In this document: positions 19,557 through 30,046 of the stretch, piece by piece
Layout of the letters: the number at the start of each line of letters is the position of its first letter
Numbering within the stretch: the stretch's first letter is position 1
From: Vibrio cincinnatiensis DSM 19608
GTDB lineage: Bacteria; Pseudomonadota; Gammaproteobacteria; Enterobacterales; Vibrionaceae
DNA: 64,000 nt
Reading direction: 5' to 3'
Assembly: GCF_900167345.1 (NCBI RefSeq)
Contig: NZ_FUXB01000011.1
Location: forward strand, 1-64,000
The notes under the pieces: model-generated
What the model saw: only the letters and a program-made list of their open reading frames with translations
Told to the model about the DNA's origin: nothing
The model's database searches: none
Translations under genes and position numbers: made by a program

Positions 19557-20933
19557 ATGGGCGATACCGACCGGAAACTGTTTGTTCTGGATACCAACAT
19601 CCTACTCCATGAACCACTCGCTATTTACTCCTTCCAAGAACATGATGTGGTCATTCCGATGACCGTCCTCGAAGAACTTGATCGAATCAAAGACAGCAAG
19701 CGCGACGTCGCCCGAGATGCCCGCGTTGCCATCCGAGCTTTAGAAACCGTCTTTCATGATGCTACTCCCGATGAAATTTCTGCTGGAATTCCACTGGTGC
19801 AGCAAGGGGCACGCGGAGGAACGATTGCCATCTTAGCGGACTACGATGTGCATGAAACCGTAAAAGCCTTCACGGATAAAGAAGGGGATAACCGAATTCT
19901 CAATGCCGTTTTACACCTACAAAATAAGCGGGCTCCCCGCGCTGTCGTGTTAGTCACTAAAGACATTAACATGCGCTTACGAGCCAAAGGAGCGGGGGTG
20001 CGTTTTGTTGAAGATTACCGTACCGATCAGCTCATTGATGACGTGCAGTACCTCACTAAAGGTTTTCAAACCCGCGCTGGAAATTTCTGGAGTAGCGTGG
20101 AAAATGTCGAAAGCTATACCTTATCGGGCAAAACCTTCCACAAACTGGCTCGGCAACCTTTCGAACCCACTTACTTAAACCAATACGTTCTGGATGAAGA
20201 GAGTGATTTTGCTGCTCGGGTAGAAAATTTGACACCAGAGTCTGTCACTCTGCGAGATTTAAGCCGAGAACGCATGATGCACCGTAAAGTCTGGGACATC
20301 ACTCCGAAAAATATTTATCAAGCGATGGCATTCGATGCCTTGCTGGATCCTGACATTGATTTAGTCATTCTCACCGGAGCAGCCGGCAGTGGTAAAACTT
20401 TATTGGCCATGGCGGCGGCTTTAGAACAAACCATCGAACGGAAGATGTTCGACAAAATTATCGTGACTCGCAATACCCCTGACATTGGTGAATCCATCGG
20501 TTTCTTACCCGGCAGTGAAGAAGAAAAAATGATGCCTTGGCTTGCCGCCATTACCGATACCTTAGAAGCGCTGCATAAACACGATCACTGTACGGAAGGT
20601 TCACTTAAATACATCTGTGATAAAGCCAACATTCAATTTAAATCCATTAACTTTATGCGAGGCCGATCCATTCAAAATGCCTTTGTATTGCTCGATGAAT
20701 GTCAAAACCTCACCGCTTCACAAATTAAAACCATCATTACTCGCTGCGGCGAAGGGACCAAAATAGTCTGCTCGGGTAACTTAGCGCAAATTGATTCTCA
20801 CTATCTCACTCCTGTCACCTCAGGGCTCACTTACATGGTTGAGCGATTCAAAAACTTTGAAGGCAGTGCTAACATCCACCTTAATGGAGTGGTACGTAGC
20901 CGTTTAGCCGAATTTGCAGAAGAGAATTTATAA
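19557..20933 (+). CDS. PhoH family protein: PIN domain fused to PhoH ATPase
   Basis: A 458-aa PhoH2-type protein. An N-terminal PIN ribonuclease-like domain (about 5-150; KLFVLDTNILLHEP supplies the first acidic residues, LDRIKDSK and EGDNRILN later ones) is fused to a C-terminal PhoH P-loop ATPase. Walker A is LTGAAGSGKTLLA and Walker B is AFVLLDECQNL. PhoH2 proteins are reported to be RNA helicase/RNases in some actinobacteria; the role here is unknown. The start ATG at 19557 has a strong AAGGAG. It is transcribed alone, with a weak terminator-like hairpin after it. Confidence 0.9.
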   Translation: MGDTDRKLFVLDTNILLHEPLAIYSFQEHDVVIPMTVLEELDRIKDSKRDVARDARVAIRALETVFHDATPDEISAGIPLVQQGARGGTIAILADYDVHETVKAFTDKEGDNRILNAVLHLQNKRAPRAVVLVTKDINMRLRAKGAGVRFVEDYRTDQLIDDVQYLTKGFQTRAGNFWSSVENVESYTLSGKTFHKLARQPFEPTYLNQYVLDEESDFAARVENLTPESVTLRDLSRERMMHRKVWDITPKNIYQAMAFDALLDPDIDLVILTGAAGSGKTLLAMAAALEQTIERKMFDKIIVTRNTPDIGESIGFLPGSEEEKMMPWLAAITDTLEALHKHDHCTEGSLKYICDKANIQFKSINFMRGRSIQNAFVLLDECQNLTASQIKTIITRCGEGTKIVCSGNLAQIDSHYLTPVTSGLTYMVERFKNFEGSANIHLNGVVRSRLAEFAEENL

Positions 20934-20941
20934 CCACTAAC

Positions 20942-20965
20942 GGCGAACAACTGAGGGTGTTCGCC
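20942..20965 (+). terminator. Hairpin after the PhoH-family gene
   Basis: GGCGAACA/TGTTCGCC, 8-bp stem with 8-nt loop, 8 bp after the stop codon. It has no clear U tract, so termination is uncertain. Confidence 0.45.
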
Positions 20966-20979
20966 ATAACTATATAAAA

Positions 20980-20993
20980 AAAATAATTATTCA
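20980..20993 (+). promoter_or_regulatory. Possible ArgR box upstream of argF
   Basis: AAAATAATTATTCA resembles the arginine repressor site TGAAT-N4-ATTCA: the right half is perfect, the left half partial. It lies about 60 bp before argF, in an A/T-rich stretch that could hold its promoter. Assigned by motif and context only. Confidence 0.4.
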
Positions 20994-21053
20994 CTTTTTG
21001 CGTGTTTTTATGCTTTACTAGTGCCACTATTGATCGACGACTAAGGACTGGGT

Positions 21054-22058
21054 ATGGCTTTTAATTTACGTCATCGTAATTTTCTTAAACTGCTTGATTT
21101 CACCTCTAAAGAAATCCAGTTTCTATTAAACCTTTCAGCTGAATTGAAACAGGCAAAATACGCTGGTACCGAGCAAAAAACCTTACTCGGTAAAAATATC
21201 GCCCTGATTTTTGAAAAATCTTCCACGCGAACTCGCTGCGCATTTGAAGTTGCCGCCTTTGACCAAGGGGCTCAAGTCACGTATCTCGGGCCATCGGGCT
21301 CACAAATCGGCCATAAAGAATCCATGAAAGATACCGCCCGTGTTCTTGGACGCATGTATGATGGCATTCAATATCGTGGCTATGGACAAAAAATTGTTGA
21401 AGAATTAGGACAATACGCTGGCGTCCCTGTGTGGAACGGGTTGACCGATGAATTTCATCCGACTCAAATTTTAGCCGACTTCCTCACGATGCAAGAGCAT
21501 TCACACGGAAGGCCACTTCATCAAATTAGCTTTGCTTACCTCGGTGATGCTCGTAACAATATGGGAAATTCACTCATGGTGGGCGCGGCAAAAATGGGGA
21601 TGGATATTCGTTTAGTCGCCCCGAAAGCTTTTTGGCCTGAAGAAGCACTAGTGGCTACCTGTCAAACCATAGCACAGAGCACTGGCGCCACTATCACCCT
21701 AACTGAAGACGTCGCACAAGGTGTTGAAGGCTGTGATTTTCTCTATACCGATGTTTGGGTTTCGATGGGAGAAGAGGCGGCCGCTTGGGATGAACGAGTT
21801 GCTCTAATGAAACCTTATCAAATTAATATGGACGTTATCCAAGCAACGGGTAACCCTCAAGTTAAATTTATGCACTGCTTACCCGCTTTTCATAATGATG
21901 AAACCACCGTAGGCAAACAAATCGCAGAAAAATATGGTATGAACGGTTTAGAGGTCACGGAGGATGTCTTTGAATCCGATTACTCGATTGTTTTTGATCA
22001 AGCAGAAAATCGGCTGCATACCATCAAAGCGGTCATGGTTGCTACACTAGGTGCCTAA
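21054..22058 (+). CDS. argF: Ornithine carbamoyltransferase
   Basis: Makes citrulline from ornithine and carbamoyl phosphate in arginine synthesis. The 334 aa equal the E. coli ArgF/ArgI length. The carbamoyl-phosphate loop is [10 protein letters not shown] (near residue 56), with [10 protein letters not shown] and FMHCLPAFH (ornithine-side Cys-Leu-Pro loop, near 275). The orientation next to pyrBI is normal for vibrios and enterics. AAGGA ribosome binding site; candidate ArgR half-box upstream. Confidence 0.96.
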   Translation: MAFNLRHRNFLKLLDFTSKEIQFLLNLSAELKQAKYAGTEQKTLLGKNIALIFEKSSTRTRCAFEVAAFDQGAQVTYLGPSGSQIGHKESMKDTARVLGRMYDGIQYRGYGQKIVEELGQYAGVPVWNGLTDEFHPTQILADFLTMQEHSHGRPLHQISFAYLGDARNNMGNSLMVGAAKMGMDIRLVAPKAFWPEEALVATCQTIAQSTGATITLTEDVAQGVEGCDFLYTDVWVSMGEEAAAWDERVALMKPYQINMDVIQATGNPQVKFMHCLPAFHNDETTVGKQIAEKYGMNGLEVTEDVFESDYSIVFDQAENRLHTIKAVMVATLGA

Positions 22059-22095
22059 CTGCGTTATTCGAGCGTAAAAGCGCTAAAGCAAACGC

Positions 22096-22123
22096 TTGCC
22101 TTAGCCAAAGTTCGGCGTATAAT
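22096..22123 (+). promoter_or_regulatory. pyrBI operon promoter
   Basis: TTGCCT (22096-22101), a 16-bp spacer and a perfect TATAAT (22118-22123), 28 bp before the pyrL leader start codon. Confidence 0.75.
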
Positions 22124-22151
22124 GCGCAGCAATTTGTCTGAGGGGTAGCCA

Positions 22152-22247
22152 ATGGAAACCAGCCACATTCATCATGTTGCTAATATTCATTTCAGTGAGC
22201 AAGGGTGCTCACTTTGTATGGCGTTATTTCCTCTTACCAGAGATTGA
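22152..22247 (+). CDS. pyrL: PyrL-type leader peptide of pyrBI
   Basis: A 31-codon frame, ATG to TGA, with a GAGGGG ribosome binding site just upstream. It ends 2 bp before the pyrBI attenuator hairpin and its last part passes through a pyrimidine-rich stretch (TTATTTCCTCTTACC). Its position matches the UTP-sensitive transcription-translation coupling control known in enterics: low UTP slows polymerase, ribosomes catch up and block the terminator. The peptide sequence (start METSHIHHV, end LFPLTRD) is not obviously related to E. coli PyrL, so the name rests on position and architecture. Confidence 0.75.
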   Translation: METSHIHHVANIHFSEQGCSLCMALFPLTRD

Positions 22248-22249
22248 AT

Positions 22250-22276
22250 AGCCTCCCAGATCGGGAGGCTTTTTTA
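22250..22276 (+). terminator. pyrBI attenuator
   Basis: AGCCTCCC/GGGAGGCT stem with a 5-nt loop followed by seven T residues, directly after the pyrL stop codon and 33 bp before pyrB. It is an intrinsic terminator in leader position. Confidence 0.88.
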
Positions 22277-22308
22277 TGGCTTAAAGAAAAAAGATAGGGA
22301 AGAAGATC

Positions 22309-23238
22309 ATGGCGAATTCGCTTTACCAAAAGCACATTATCTCCATTTCTGAGCTTTCACGAGCAGAGCTGGAATTAATAGTCAAAACCGCAAGCCAATT
22401 GAAAGCGGAACCGAAGCCGGAACTGATAAAGAATAAAGTCGTCGCAAGCTGCTTCTTTGAACCATCCACCCGTACTCGCCTCTCTTTTGAAACCGCGATC
22501 CAACGCATTGGCGGCAGTGTGATTGGCTTTGATAGTGCAGGCAATACTTCACTCGCCAAAAAAGGGGAAACGCTTGCCGACTCTGTTCAAGTAATTACCG
22601 CTTATGTGGATGCCTTTGTGATTCGTCATCCACAAGAAGGAGCGGCTCGTTTAGCTTCCGAGTTTTCCAATGGTGTTCCCGTGATTAATGCCGGTGATGG
22701 TTCAAACCAGCACCCCACACAAACCTTACTTGATCTCTTTACCTTATTTGAAACCCAAGGTCGTTTAGATAATCTCAATATCGCCTTTGTGGGCGATCTC
22801 AAATACGGCCGTACGGTTCACTCGTTAACCCAAGCCTTAGCTAAATTTGATAATAACCGCTTCTTCTTCGTGGCACCGGAAGCGCTGGCCATGCCTGATT
22901 ATATTTGTGAAGAACTCGATGAAGCCGGCCTGCAATACAGTTGCCATAATGATATGGAAAGTATCATTCCCGAACTCGATATTCTGTATATGACCCGAGT
23001 TCAGAAAGAACGTTTTGATGAATCAGAATATGCACATATCAAATCTGCCTATGTGTTAACAGCATCACTCTTAGAAGAGGCTCGAGACAACATGAAAGTG
23101 CTGCACCCACTTCCTCGTGTTGATGAAATCACCACCGATGTCGATAAAACGCCACATGCGTACTTCTTTCAACAAGCAGAAAATGGCGTCTATGCCCGTG
23201 AAGCCTTACTCGCCCTTGTGTTAAATGAGTCACTGTAA
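22309..23238 (+). CDS. pyrB: Aspartate carbamoyltransferase, catalytic subunit
   Basis: Catalyses the first committed step of pyrimidine synthesis, forming carbamoyl aspartate. It is 309 aa. The carbamoyl-phosphate loop is [12 protein letters not shown] (near residue 49), [11 protein letters not shown] (near 131) follows, and HPLPRVDEI (near 265) is the aspartate-binding region. It is followed directly by pyrI, so the holoenzyme should be the class B c6r6 form with allosteric control by CTP/ATP. Expression is likely set by the pyrL attenuator. Confidence 0.97.
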   Translation: MANSLYQKHIISISELSRAELELIVKTASQLKAEPKPELIKNKVVASCFFEPSTRTRLSFETAIQRIGGSVIGFDSAGNTSLAKKGETLADSVQVITAYVDAFVIRHPQEGAARLASEFSNGVPVINAGDGSNQHPTQTLLDLFTLFETQGRLDNLNIAFVGDLKYGRTVHSLTQALAKFDNNRFFFVAPEALAMPDYICEELDEAGLQYSCHNDMESIIPELDILYMTRVQKERFDESEYAHIKSAYVLTASLLEEARDNMKVLHPLPRVDEITTDVDKTPHAYFFQQAENGVYAREALLALVLNESL

Positions 23239-23250
23239 TTGGAGCCTATG

Positions 23251-23718
23251 ATGAACAAAGAAACCAAACTGCAAGTTGAAGCCATCAAGAATGGTACAGT
23301 GATTGACCACATTCCCGCTAAAGTCGGCATTAAAGTGCTGAGACTGTTTGATATGCATAACAGCAACCAGAGAGTAACCATTGGGTTAAACCTGCCCTCT
23401 TCCGCTCTCGGGCATAAAGATTTGCTAAAAATTGAGAATGTCTTTATCAGCGAAGATCAGGCCAACAAATTAGCCTTGTATGCTCCTCATGCTACGGTTA
23501 ATCAAATTGAAGATTATCAAGTCGTTAAAAAGCTCGCCCTTGAGTTGCCAGAAAAGATCAATAATGTCTTTGCTTGCCCGAACAGCAACTGTATTTCCCA
23601 TAATGAGCCCGTTGAAAGCAGCTTTTGCATTGTTGAAAAAAACAACGACATTCGCTTGAAATGTAAATATTGCGAGAAGGTCTTTTCACGTGAAGTGGTG
23701 ACAGAGCGCGAAGCCTAA
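23251..23718 (+). CDS. pyrI: Aspartate carbamoyltransferase, regulatory subunit
   Basis: Binds CTP/ATP and couples to PyrB catalytic trimers. The N-terminal effector domain has [20 protein letters not shown], and the C-terminal zinc domain has four cysteines in CPNSNC and CKYC. The start at 23251 (155 aa) aligns with known PyrI and sits 8 nt from GGAG; the ATG one codon upstream (23248) is possible, while the GTA/ATG start further up is unlikely. It follows pyrB by about 12 bp. Confidence 0.95.
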   Translation: MNKETKLQVEAIKNGTVIDHIPAKVGIKVLRLFDMHNSNQRVTIGLNLPSSALGHKDLLKIENVFISEDQANKLALYAPHATVNQIEDYQVVKKLALELPEKINNVFACPNSNCISHNEPVESSFCIVEKNNDIRLKCKYCEKVFSREVVTEREA

Positions 23719-23727
23719 ACTCAGCCT

Positions 23728-23757
23728 CACTCCCGATGTGATCCCACATCGGGAGTG
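23728..23757 (+). terminator. Hairpin terminator after pyrI
   Basis: A 13-bp perfect stem, CACTCCCGATGTG with CACATCGGGAGTG, 4-nt loop, 9 bp after the stop. The U tract is weak. Confidence 0.65.
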
Positions 23758-23855
23758 ACAAGTTTGCACCGATTCTACTTTATTGTCTCTTTACCTCATT
23801 CACCTTTAAGGGCACACTAAAACTTCTTTTCAATCACCAAGATGGAATCACCAGC

Positions 23856-24245
23856 ATGACAAAAGTTCTGCATACTGACTCAGCACCCGCTGCAATAGGT
23901 CCTTACGTTCAAGGTGTCGATTTAGGTAATATGGTCCTCACTTCAGGCCAGATCCCAGTTAACCCCGAGACAGGCGATATTCCGACAGGTATTGCCGCTC
24001 AAGCGCGCCAATCTTTAGAGAATGTCAAAGCCGTGGTTGAATCCTCCGGTTTAACAGTGGGTGATATCGTCAAAATGACGGTCTTTGTTAAAGATTTGAA
24101 TGATTTTTCAACCGTCAACCAAGTCTATGGACAATTTTTTGATGAGCATAATGTCGCTCATTACCCCGCTCGCTCTTGTGTGGAAGTAGCTCGCTTGCCA
24201 AAAGATGTGGGCATTGAGATTGAGGCGATAGCGGTCCGAAAATAA
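23856..24245 (+). CDS. ridA: 2-iminobutanoate/2-iminopropanoate deaminase RidA
   Basis: RidA/YjgF/UK114 family, 129 aa. It hydrolyses reactive enamine/imine products of PLP enzymes such as IlvA. APAAIGPYVQGV, the active-site Arg in ARSCVEVARLPKDV (near residue 106) and the C-terminal Glu in IEIEAIA are all present. It lies downstream of pyrBI, the usual place, but is separated by a terminator-like hairpin. Ends before a strong bidirectional terminator. Confidence 0.96.
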   Translation: MTKVLHTDSAPAAIGPYVQGVDLGNMVLTSGQIPVNPETGDIPTGIAAQARQSLENVKAVVESSGLTVGDIVKMTVFVKDLNDFSTVNQVYGQFFDEHNVAHYPARSCVEVARLPKDVGIEIEAIAVRK

Positions 24246-24267
24246 CGGCAATCAACAATATTCCAAT

Positions 24268-24297
24268 AAAAAAGGTTGCTTAAAAGCAACCTTTTTT
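24268..24297. terminator. Bidirectional terminator between ridA and plsC
   Basis: AAAAAAGGTTGCT/AGCAACCTTTTTT stem with a TAAA loop; A and T runs at both ends give a U tract in either direction. Confidence 0.9.
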
Positions 24298-24299
24298 AT

Positions 24300-25043
24300 T
24301 TATTGATGTGAATGCACATTCGGTCCATTAAGCATGGAGACTTCAGCATCTAACTCGGTTAATTTCTCCAACATATCCTGATGGCACTGTCGAGAAAGCG
24401 CACGAACATCCTCTTTGCTTAACCCTTCTGTACTAACCGGAGAAAGCATTTCCACAATGACGTGTCCATTATTCCATCGATTCAGTTTTAGGTGATCCGT
24501 TGAGCTGCACACAATGGGAATAATCGGAACTTGAGCGCCAATCGCTGCATGAAAAGCTCCAGCTTTAAAAGGCAATAACCCTCGACCACGCGAACGTGTT
24601 CCTTCCGGAAACATCCAGACGGAAACATCACTCTTTCTCATACTGTCAACCACTTGATCAATCGTTCCTTTGGCTTTGGATTTATTGGCACGATCAATCA
24701 AAATATTCCCCGTCAACCAATACAACTGACCAAACAGTGGCATCCAAGCTAAGCTTTTCTTACCCACAGTCACCACTTTGGGTGTGACTGCCGCCGATAC
24801 AGTAAAAAGGTCCCACGTATTTTGATGGTTCGCAATATAAATGGCTTGACCTCGTTGATAAGCATTTTCTGGGATGCGCAGTTCCAACGTGATACCAAAA
24901 ACTTTCGACATGGCAGCAAACATGCGGCCAAAGGTAAAGACATGCTTTGGGTTGCGAGGGCTCAATAGACAGTAGCCACACCCAAAAATAAACATAATGA
25001 TAGCAAACAACATTACTGCCAATATGCGAATTAAAGCAATCAT
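24300..25043 (-). CDS. plsC: 1-acyl-sn-glycerol-3-phosphate acyltransferase
   Basis: Acylates lysophosphatidic acid to phosphatidic acid at the inner membrane. It is 247 aa with an N-terminal hydrophobic helix (about 1-28). The HX4D catalytic motif is NHQNTWDLF (near residue 72), and the glycerol-phosphate-binding motif is FPEGTRSRGRGLLPFKAG (near 143). It lies downstream of murA but a terminator intervenes, so it probably has its own promoter or depends on read-through. Confidence 0.92.
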   Translation of the reverse strand: MIALIRILAVMLFAIIMFIFGCGYCLLSPRNPKHVFTFGRMFAAMSKVFGITLELRIPENAYQRGQAIYIANHQNTWDLFTVSAAVTPKVVTVGKKSLAWMPLFGQLYWLTGNILIDRANKSKAKGTIDQVVDSMRKSDVSVWMFPEGTRSRGRGLLPFKAGAFHAAIGAQVPIIPIVCSSTDHLKLNRWNNGHVIVEMLSPVSTEGLSKEDVRALSRQCHQDMLEKLTELDAEVSMLNGPNVHSHQ

Positions 25044-25065
25044 TCAGATTCTCCGAAGCGCTTAA

Positions 25066-25095
25066 ATAAAAAAGCCGAAACCCTAGGATTTCGGC
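25066..25095 (-). terminator. Terminator after murA
   Basis: GCCGAAA/TTTCGGC stem (25074-25095) followed on the minus strand by TTTTTTATTTA, between murA and plsC. Confidence 0.85.
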
Positions 25096-25114
25096 CCACA
25101 GAGAGCTCAGTAGT

Positions 25115-26645
<1,531 letters not shown>

Positions 26646-26648
26646 AAT

Positions 26649-26966
26649 TCACTCCGGCTGGTGAGTAATATGTTGAGCCATCATGGTTTCAATATTGCTC
26701 AACTGAAATAATGTGCGCAATTGTTGAGGCACAAAGCTCAGCATTATATGACAATTTTGTCTTTTTGCATGCTCTATTAAATGAATTAACATCACCATGC
26801 CCGCCGAGTCAATGCGTTCTACGTCGGCTAAAGAAACATCACATTGAGGAGCACTGGCTCGCCATGATTGAATCACAGGCCACAATTGAGGGACGGTATC
26901 TCGGTCTAACGCTCCACGTAATATAACGGATTCAGCGCTAATAACCTGCCACTGAGGATGACTCAT
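26649..26966 (-). CDS. mlaB: Phospholipid transport STAS-domain protein MlaB
   Basis: A cytoplasmic accessory subunit of the MlaFEDB complex, which moves phospholipids between periplasmic MlaC and the inner membrane. It is 105 aa with a single STAS domain; SLADVERIDSAGMVMLIHL contains the conserved Asp-Ser-Ala-Gly loop (near residue 52). It overlaps the mlaC stop by 1 nt. Divergent in sequence but in the standard position. Confidence 0.9.
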   Translation of the reverse strand: MSHPQWQVISAESVILRGALDRDTVPQLWPVIQSWRASAPQCDVSLADVERIDSAGMVMLIHLIEHAKRQNCHIMLSFVPQQLRTLFQLSNIETMMAQHITHQPE

Positions 26967-27604
26967 TAGTGATTGCTCTCAAAACGAATGGGTTGATCTG
27001 CCAGAGATTGCAGCTCTTTTGCAACGGCTAAAATCCCCTCTTGGCGAATTTTGCCACTCCATTCAGACTGCTTGCTTGACAATAAACTAATGCCCTCAGC
27101 AATCATATCAAAGGCTTTCCAATCACCTTCTCTTTCTTTACGTAATTTAAATTCCAAGTTGATGTTAGGACGAGGGGAATCAATAATTTCCACCTTTATG
27201 CTGGCAATTCGACGATCATCAGGGAGAGGAACTTCTGGCCCAAAAACAATTTCTTGATCCGTATACTGCGTGAGCACTTGTGCATAACTGGTCACTAAAT
27301 AGGCTCGAAAAGCCTGAATAAAGGTTCCCACATCTTCTCGTTTTGCCCCTTTAAGATGAGGGCCTAGTAACTTTAATGCTGCATATTGCTCATTGATATA
27401 AGGCATCAGTTCATCTTCAACGATCACTTTCAAATGCTCCGGATTATCACGGATGATCCCTTGATCCGCTTTGAGACGATCAAAGGAAATCTGGGCCACT
27501 TCTTTCATCATCAAATACGGATTTGTTTTATCTATTTCAACTTGTGCCGTAGTGAACCAAGACCAAAAAAGAGTCATCACTAGTATCATCGAACGTTTCA
27601 ACAT
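26966..27604 (-). CDS. mlaC: Periplasmic phospholipid-binding protein MlaC
   Basis: A soluble periplasmic carrier that shuttles phospholipids between outer-membrane MlaA and the MlaFEDB transporter. It is 212 aa with a signal peptide (about 1-20, hydrophobic MILVMTLFWSWFTTAQ). It has the family's mixed alpha/beta body including NPYLMMKEVA, FRAYLVTSYAQVLTQY and WKAFDMIAEGISLL. It is 2 bp after mlaD. Confidence 0.93.
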   Translation of the reverse strand: MLKRSMILVMTLFWSWFTTAQVEIDKTNPYLMMKEVAQISFDRLKADQGIIRDNPEHLKVIVEDELMPYINEQYAALKLLGPHLKGAKREDVGTFIQAFRAYLVTSYAQVLTQYTDQEIVFGPEVPLPDDRRIASIKVEIIDSPRPNINLEFKLRKEREGDWKAFDMIAEGISLLSSKQSEWSGKIRQEGILAVAKELQSLADQPIRFESNH

Positions 27605-27606
27605 GG

Positions 27607-28101
27607 TTACTCTCCATCTTTACTGTTACTGGTTCCACCACCAACACTGTACAAGACTTGACCAATCAAATCTTCCAAGACTAAAGCTGACTTCGTATCC
27701 TCGATACGATCCCCATCTTTGAGCATCTGCTCATCGTCAAACACAAATCCGGGCATAAACCCGATATATTGCTCACCAATCAATCCTGACGTTAGGATTT
27801 GAAGGCTCGATGTCTCAGGAAATTGATTGTAGCGACTATCAATCGCTAAAGTGACTTGAGGTAATAGCCGATGTTGATCTAAATTGATCGCAACCACTCT
27901 TCCCACAACCACACCTCCGACTTTCACTGGAGATCGCACTTTCAAGTTACCAATATTGTCAAATTCTGCGGTGAGTGAATAAGTATCGTTGGCTCCGAGT
28001 CCTTTCACGTCAGCGACTTGAAAAATCATCACCAGAATTGCGCAAATTCCTGCTAGCACAAAACTGCCTACCCAAAATTCTAGTTTACGAGTTTGTTGCA
28101 T
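27607..28101 (-). CDS. mlaD: Phospholipid transport substrate-binding protein MlaD (MCE domain)
   Basis: Forms a hexameric periplasmic ring on MlaE. It is 164 aa: one N-terminal transmembrane helix (about 8-28) followed by a single MCE domain with the characteristic VRSPVKVGGVVVGRV. A short C-terminal tail includes the hydrophobic LIGQVLYSVGG segment thought to line the ring. It lies 2 bp from mlaE. Confidence 0.95.
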   Translation of the reverse strand: MQQTRKLEFWVGSFVLAGICAILVMIFQVADVKGLGANDTYSLTAEFDNIGNLKVRSPVKVGGVVVGRVVAINLDQHRLLPQVTLAIDSRYNQFPETSSLQILTSGLIGEQYIGFMPGFVFDDEQMLKDGDRIEDTKSALVLEDLIGQVLYSVGGGTSNSKDGE

Positions 28102-28103
28102 GT

Positions 28104-28895
28104 TTAATTCCCAAACATCAATGCGGTCAGTACAAAATCCAGCGCTAATACTGCCAGAGAAGAATGCACCACGGTACGCGTGGTTGCTCGACTAATGCCT
28201 TCCGAAGTCGGAATGGCATCATAGCCATTAAAAAGTGCAATCCAAGTGACAGTAATGGCAAACACCACACACTTGATCAAGCTGTTACCGATATCTGAAC
28301 CCAATTCAACAGAAGACTGCATGGTTGACCAGAAGCTACCATGATCAATTCCCTTCCATTCCACTCCCACTAACTGGCCGCCCCAAATGCCGACCGCCAT
28401 AAAAATCATGGCCAGAAGAGGCATTGAAATAAGACCAGCCCAAAGACGAGGAGCAATAATGCGTTTTAAGGGATCAACCGCCATCATCTCTAAACTTGAA
28501 ATTTGTTCTGTTGCTTTCATTAAACCAATTTCAGCCGTCAATGCCGATCCCGCTCGCCCCGCAAATAATAATGCGGTCACAACCGGGCCTAATTCACGCA
28601 ATAGTGATAAAGCCACCATCTGACCAAGGCTAGTTTCAGCCCCATAATCAACTAAAATCACATACCCTTGCAGACTTAACACCATGCCAATAAAGAGGCC
28701 TGAGACCACAATAATCGCTAAAGATTGAACACCTACACTGTATAGCTGCTTAATCAACAAAGGTAAATGTTGAATGGGCCTTGGCCGAGCGGCTATTGCA
28801 CCAACGAGCATTAGACTTGCTCGCCCCAAAGACTCACTCACGCCCAGACAACGCCGCCCAAAATGGGTAACCCACTGTTTTCCACTATTCAACAT
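28104..28895 (-). CDS. mlaE: Phospholipid ABC transporter permease MlaE
   Basis: The integral membrane permease of MlaFEDB, 263 aa from the ATG at 28895; a TTG one codon upstream is unlikely. It has the MlaE-family coupling region [21 protein letters not shown] (split around residue 100-120), [13 protein letters not shown] and the C-terminal [20 protein letters not shown]. It overlaps the mlaF stop by 11 bp, indicating translational coupling. Confidence 0.95.
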   Translation of the reverse strand: MLNSGKQWVTHFGRRCLGVSESLGRASLMLVGAIAARPRPIQHLPLLIKQLYSVGVQSLAIIVVSGLFIGMVLSLQGYVILVDYGAETSLGQMVALSLLRELGPVVTALLFAGRAGSALTAEIGLMKATEQISSLEMMAVDPLKRIIAPRLWAGLISMPLLAMIFMAVGIWGGQLVGVEWKGIDHGSFWSTMQSSVELGSDIGNSLIKCVVFAITVTWIALFNGYDAIPTSEGISRATTRTVVHSSLAVLALDFVLTALMFGN

Positions 28896-29688
28896 CAAAT
28901 AGATCCTTTTCTATCGATTGAGCCGGAAAACGGAAAGGGACCGGACCATCGGCTTGACCACATAAAAATTGTTGAACCCGAGGATCACGGTTCTGCTCCA
29001 ATGCTTGTGGCGTGCCCGAGGCGATCACTTTGCCATCGGCCAATAAATATACCCAATCCGCAATACTCATCACTTCTGGTACATCATGGGAAACCACCAC
29101 AGAAGTCACCCCCAAAGCCTGATTAAGATTGCGAATGAGTTCGACCAAAACGCCCATGGTGATCGGGTCTTGCCCCACAAAGGGTTCGTCGTACATGATT
29201 AGCTCGGGATCAAGTGCTATCGCACGAGCTAAAGCGGCTCGACGAGCCATCCCTCCCGACAATTCACTTGGCATTAGATGCGCAGCTCCTCGCAACCCAA
29301 CCGCTTCTAATTTCAGCATGACTAAGGTTTTAATCAACGATTCATTCAGTTGTGTGTGCTCGCGCAGAGGGAAGGCCACGTTATCAAAGACATTGAGATC
29401 GGTAAAAAGCGCCCCCGACTGGAAAAGCATGCTCATTTTTTTACGCGATTGATATAACTGACGCCGACTTAAGCGAGGAATGTTTTGACCATCAAACCAA
29501 ATCTCACCTTGCTCGGGTAATAATTGCCCACCAATCAGGCGCAGCAAGGTCGTTTTACCGATCCCTGAAGGGCCCATGATAGCGGTGATTTTCCCTTTTG
29601 GCATACACAAACTAATGTCATCAAAAATGACTCGGTTTGAACGAGAAAACGTCAGGTTATTAATAGTGACTAGATTGGTTTCAGGCAT
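28885..29688 (-). CDS. mlaF: Phospholipid ABC transporter ATP-binding protein MlaF
   Basis: The ATPase of MlaFEDB. Walker A is GPSGIGKTT (near residue 39), the signature is [16 protein letters not shown] and Walker B is [13 protein letters not shown]. The MlaF-type C-terminal extension GPVPFRFPA, which wraps a partner subunit, is present. I chose the ATG at 29688 (267 aa), which has GGTGA upstream; the ATG at 29697 lacks a ribosome binding site. First gene of the mla-ibaG-murA operon, divergent from yrbG. Confidence 0.95.
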   Translation of the reverse strand: MPETNLVTINNLTFSRSNRVIFDDISLCMPKGKITAIMGPSGIGKTTLLRLIGGQLLPEQGEIWFDGQNIPRLSRRQLYQSRKKMSMLFQSGALFTDLNVFDNVAFPLREHTQLNESLIKTLVMLKLEAVGLRGAAHLMPSELSGGMARRAALARAIALDPELIMYDEPFVGQDPITMGVLVELIRNLNQALGVTSVVVSHDVPEVMSIADWVYLLADGKVIASGTPQALEQNRDPRVQQFLCGQADGPVPFRFPAQSIEKDLFDVE

Positions 29689-30046
29689 ATTCACCATTCG
29701 CTATTGTCGATTTCCATCTAGGAGATGAGCAATCATAAGCAGATTAATCCCAAATTAAAAGCACTGTTCAATTGCTTAGCCTCGGATCGCCGCTGATACC
29801 ATGAGGCCCCAACCTCAAAGTCAACCGAGGCTGGCTCCCCTCAGCCTCTTTCTATGCTCCCAACCGCTACTTAGAAATTCCGTAACAAAGTGTAAGATAA
29901 GGTTTAAGGTATTGAATTTTCGTCATCACACAAAAAGGATGCATGAAAATGAGACAATAAATGCTATCTTCGACTTCCCTTTTAGTGATCAACACGTCAA
30001 AATTAGCGGTTACTTATTCTGTTTTTTCATCAAACTAGGAATTGTC
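29689..30046. other. Divergent spacer between mlaF and yrbG
   Basis: Must hold the mla promoter (leftwards) and the yrbG-kds-lpt promoter (rightwards); I could not fix either. It contains a nested inverted repeat: AGCCTCGG (29778-29785) with CCGAGGCT (29825-29832), enclosing TGAGG/CCTCA. An open frame from 29801 continues in phase into yrbG, but its residues are not membrane-like and do not match the family, so it is treated as noncoding. Confidence 0.45.

Noticed and set aside
29801..30046. N-terminal extension of yrbG
   Set aside because: The open frame extends 82 codons upstream of 30047, but those residues are not family-like, and an AGGA ribosome binding site supports 30047.
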